Assembly (NCBI GenBank): GCA_964513905.1
Contig: CAZENS010000004.1
Location: forward strand, 1 to 47,401
DNA: 47,401 bases
Source: CAMEGH01 sp964513905
Lineage (GTDB): Bacteria > Patescibacteriota > Saccharimonadia > Saccharimonadales > Saccharimonadaceae
Direction: 5' to 3'
Below the pieces are notes generated by a model, which did not search any database, was not told where the DNA came from, and was given only the letters and a program-made list of their open reading frames with translations. The position numbers and the translations under genes were made by a program. Positions 46,985-47,401 of this stretch are shown here, in pieces. The first letter of the stretch is position 1. The number at the start of each line of letters is the position of its first letter.

Positions 46985-47401
46985 CTACCGCGCACTGTTC
47001 TTCTTTTGGCAGTTATTACACAGACCGGTTAGTTCAACTGTATGGTGCTCAAGGGTGTAACTAAATTTAGCAGCAGTAAGCTGTAGGATATCTTCTAGCG
47101 ATTCGCTCTCAATACTTTCGGTTTTTTTGCAATTTCGGCAGATGATGTGGTGGTGGTGTTCTTTGAATGGTTCGGCAAGCTCAGTAAAGGTGGTCCATCC
47201 GCGAGTTATGGTTGTGGTAATGTGCAACTTAGAGAATAACTCCAATGTACGATAAACACTTGTGCGATCAACCTCTGGTGTTAGCTTTGCAATACTACCC
47301 GTTTTAAGCGGCTCGTTTGCGTTACTAAGGGTAGAAAAAACCGCAAGACGAGGTTTAGTGATACTGGCACCCTTCTTGGTAAGGATTTCTTTAAATTTTT
47401 G
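46985..47401 (-). CDS. Fur-family metalloregulator (5' end beyond window)
   Basis: 138 codons to the window edge on minus, beginning in frame with QKFKEILTKKGASITKPRLAVFSTLS, so only a few N-terminal residues are missing. The winged-helix part is TGSIAKLTPEVDRTSVYRTLELFSKLHI. The metal-binding dimerisation part has EHHHHIICRNC and C-terminal GLCNNCQKK, two CxxC that would hold structural zinc. Members sense Fe, Zn, Mn or peroxide; which one cannot be told. It converges on the DUF475 gene with 9 bases between stops. Confidence 0.9.
   Translation of the reverse strand, partial: QKFKEILTKKGASITKPRLAVFSTLSNANEPLKTGSIAKLTPEVDRTSVYRTLELFSKLHITTTITRGWTTFTELAEPFKEHHHHIICRNCKKTESIESESLEDILQLTAAKFSYTLEHHTVELTGLCNNCQKKNSAR

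Noticed and set aside
1..47401. tRNA genes or insertion sequences
   Set aside because: No cloverleaf or GGTTCGA-type T-arm in a suitable intergenic place, and no transposase-like ORF or terminal inverted repeats with target duplication were seen.
1..47401. Recoding of UGA (as in Gracilibacteria)
   Set aside because: UGA ends ftsE and other genes at expected positions, and no conserved protein has an in-frame UGA.

Overview
The window looks like a chromosomal segment of a Candidate Phyla Radiation (Patescibacteria) bacterium, most likely a Saccharibacteria (TM7) relative. This rests on gene content: a small-genome style of short, overlapping genes, a cut-down division and cell-wall cluster, a lone VirD4/TraG-like ATPase with a low-complexity tail, a sigma-region-4/HARE-HTH fusion, and FtsEX followed by CHAP hydrolases. 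TAA, TAG and TGA are all used as stops, so the standard code applies. The DNA is moderately AT-rich. Four runs of exactly 100 N break genes; in two of them homology indicates that far more than 100 bases are missing.

Layout. 1-1744 (-): secreted RCC1/IPT protein, cut by the window edge. 1.9-7.1 kb (+): ftsE-ftsX, two PcsB-like CHAP hydrolases and an S41 protease, a cell-envelope and division module. 7.1-12.6 kb: response regulator, rpmA (-), an acidic membrane protein, a Trm11-like methyltransferase (-), a flippase-like membrane protein, xseA-xseB and a small methyltransferase. 12.6-18.1 kb (+): a membrane-anchored protein, an overlapping soluble histidine kinase/receiver/recO operon, glycyl-tRNA synthetase and a RelA/SpoT-like protein. 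18.1-25.8 kb (+): orphan genes, RNase H, a KwaB (DUF4868)-like protein next to a PIF1-like helicase, a GH1 glycosidase and yvcK. 26.1-34.5 kb (+): mraZ, rsmH, ftsL-like, ftsI, mraY, ftsW, murG, ftsQ. 34.5-35.3 kb: a repeat-bearing noncoding island and a small orphan. 35.3-39.3 kb (-): the TraG-like ATPase and the sigma4/HARE-HTH regulator. 39.6-45.9 kb (-): topA and dprA interspersed with five small single-gene units, plus a probable structured noncoding RNA on + (about 44491-44834). 45.9-47.4 kb: a TerC/DUF475 membrane protein (+) and a Fur-family regulator (-), cut by the edge.

The most unusual global feature is promoter placement. For about a dozen genes a good -10 hexamer ends only 6-8 bases before the start codon and no Shine-Dalgarno sequence is visible, which predicts leaderless mRNAs. 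By contrast, the small orphan genes at 39.6-45.8 kb have their own -35/-10, a 50-100 nt leader, a Shine-Dalgarno sequence and a strong hairpin terminator. The best candidates for something undescribed are the 44.5-44.8 kb RNA, these small units (including a perfect 92-bp duplicated terminator and a paralog pair whose leaders are better conserved than their proteins), and the orphan/KwaB-like/PIF1 cluster.
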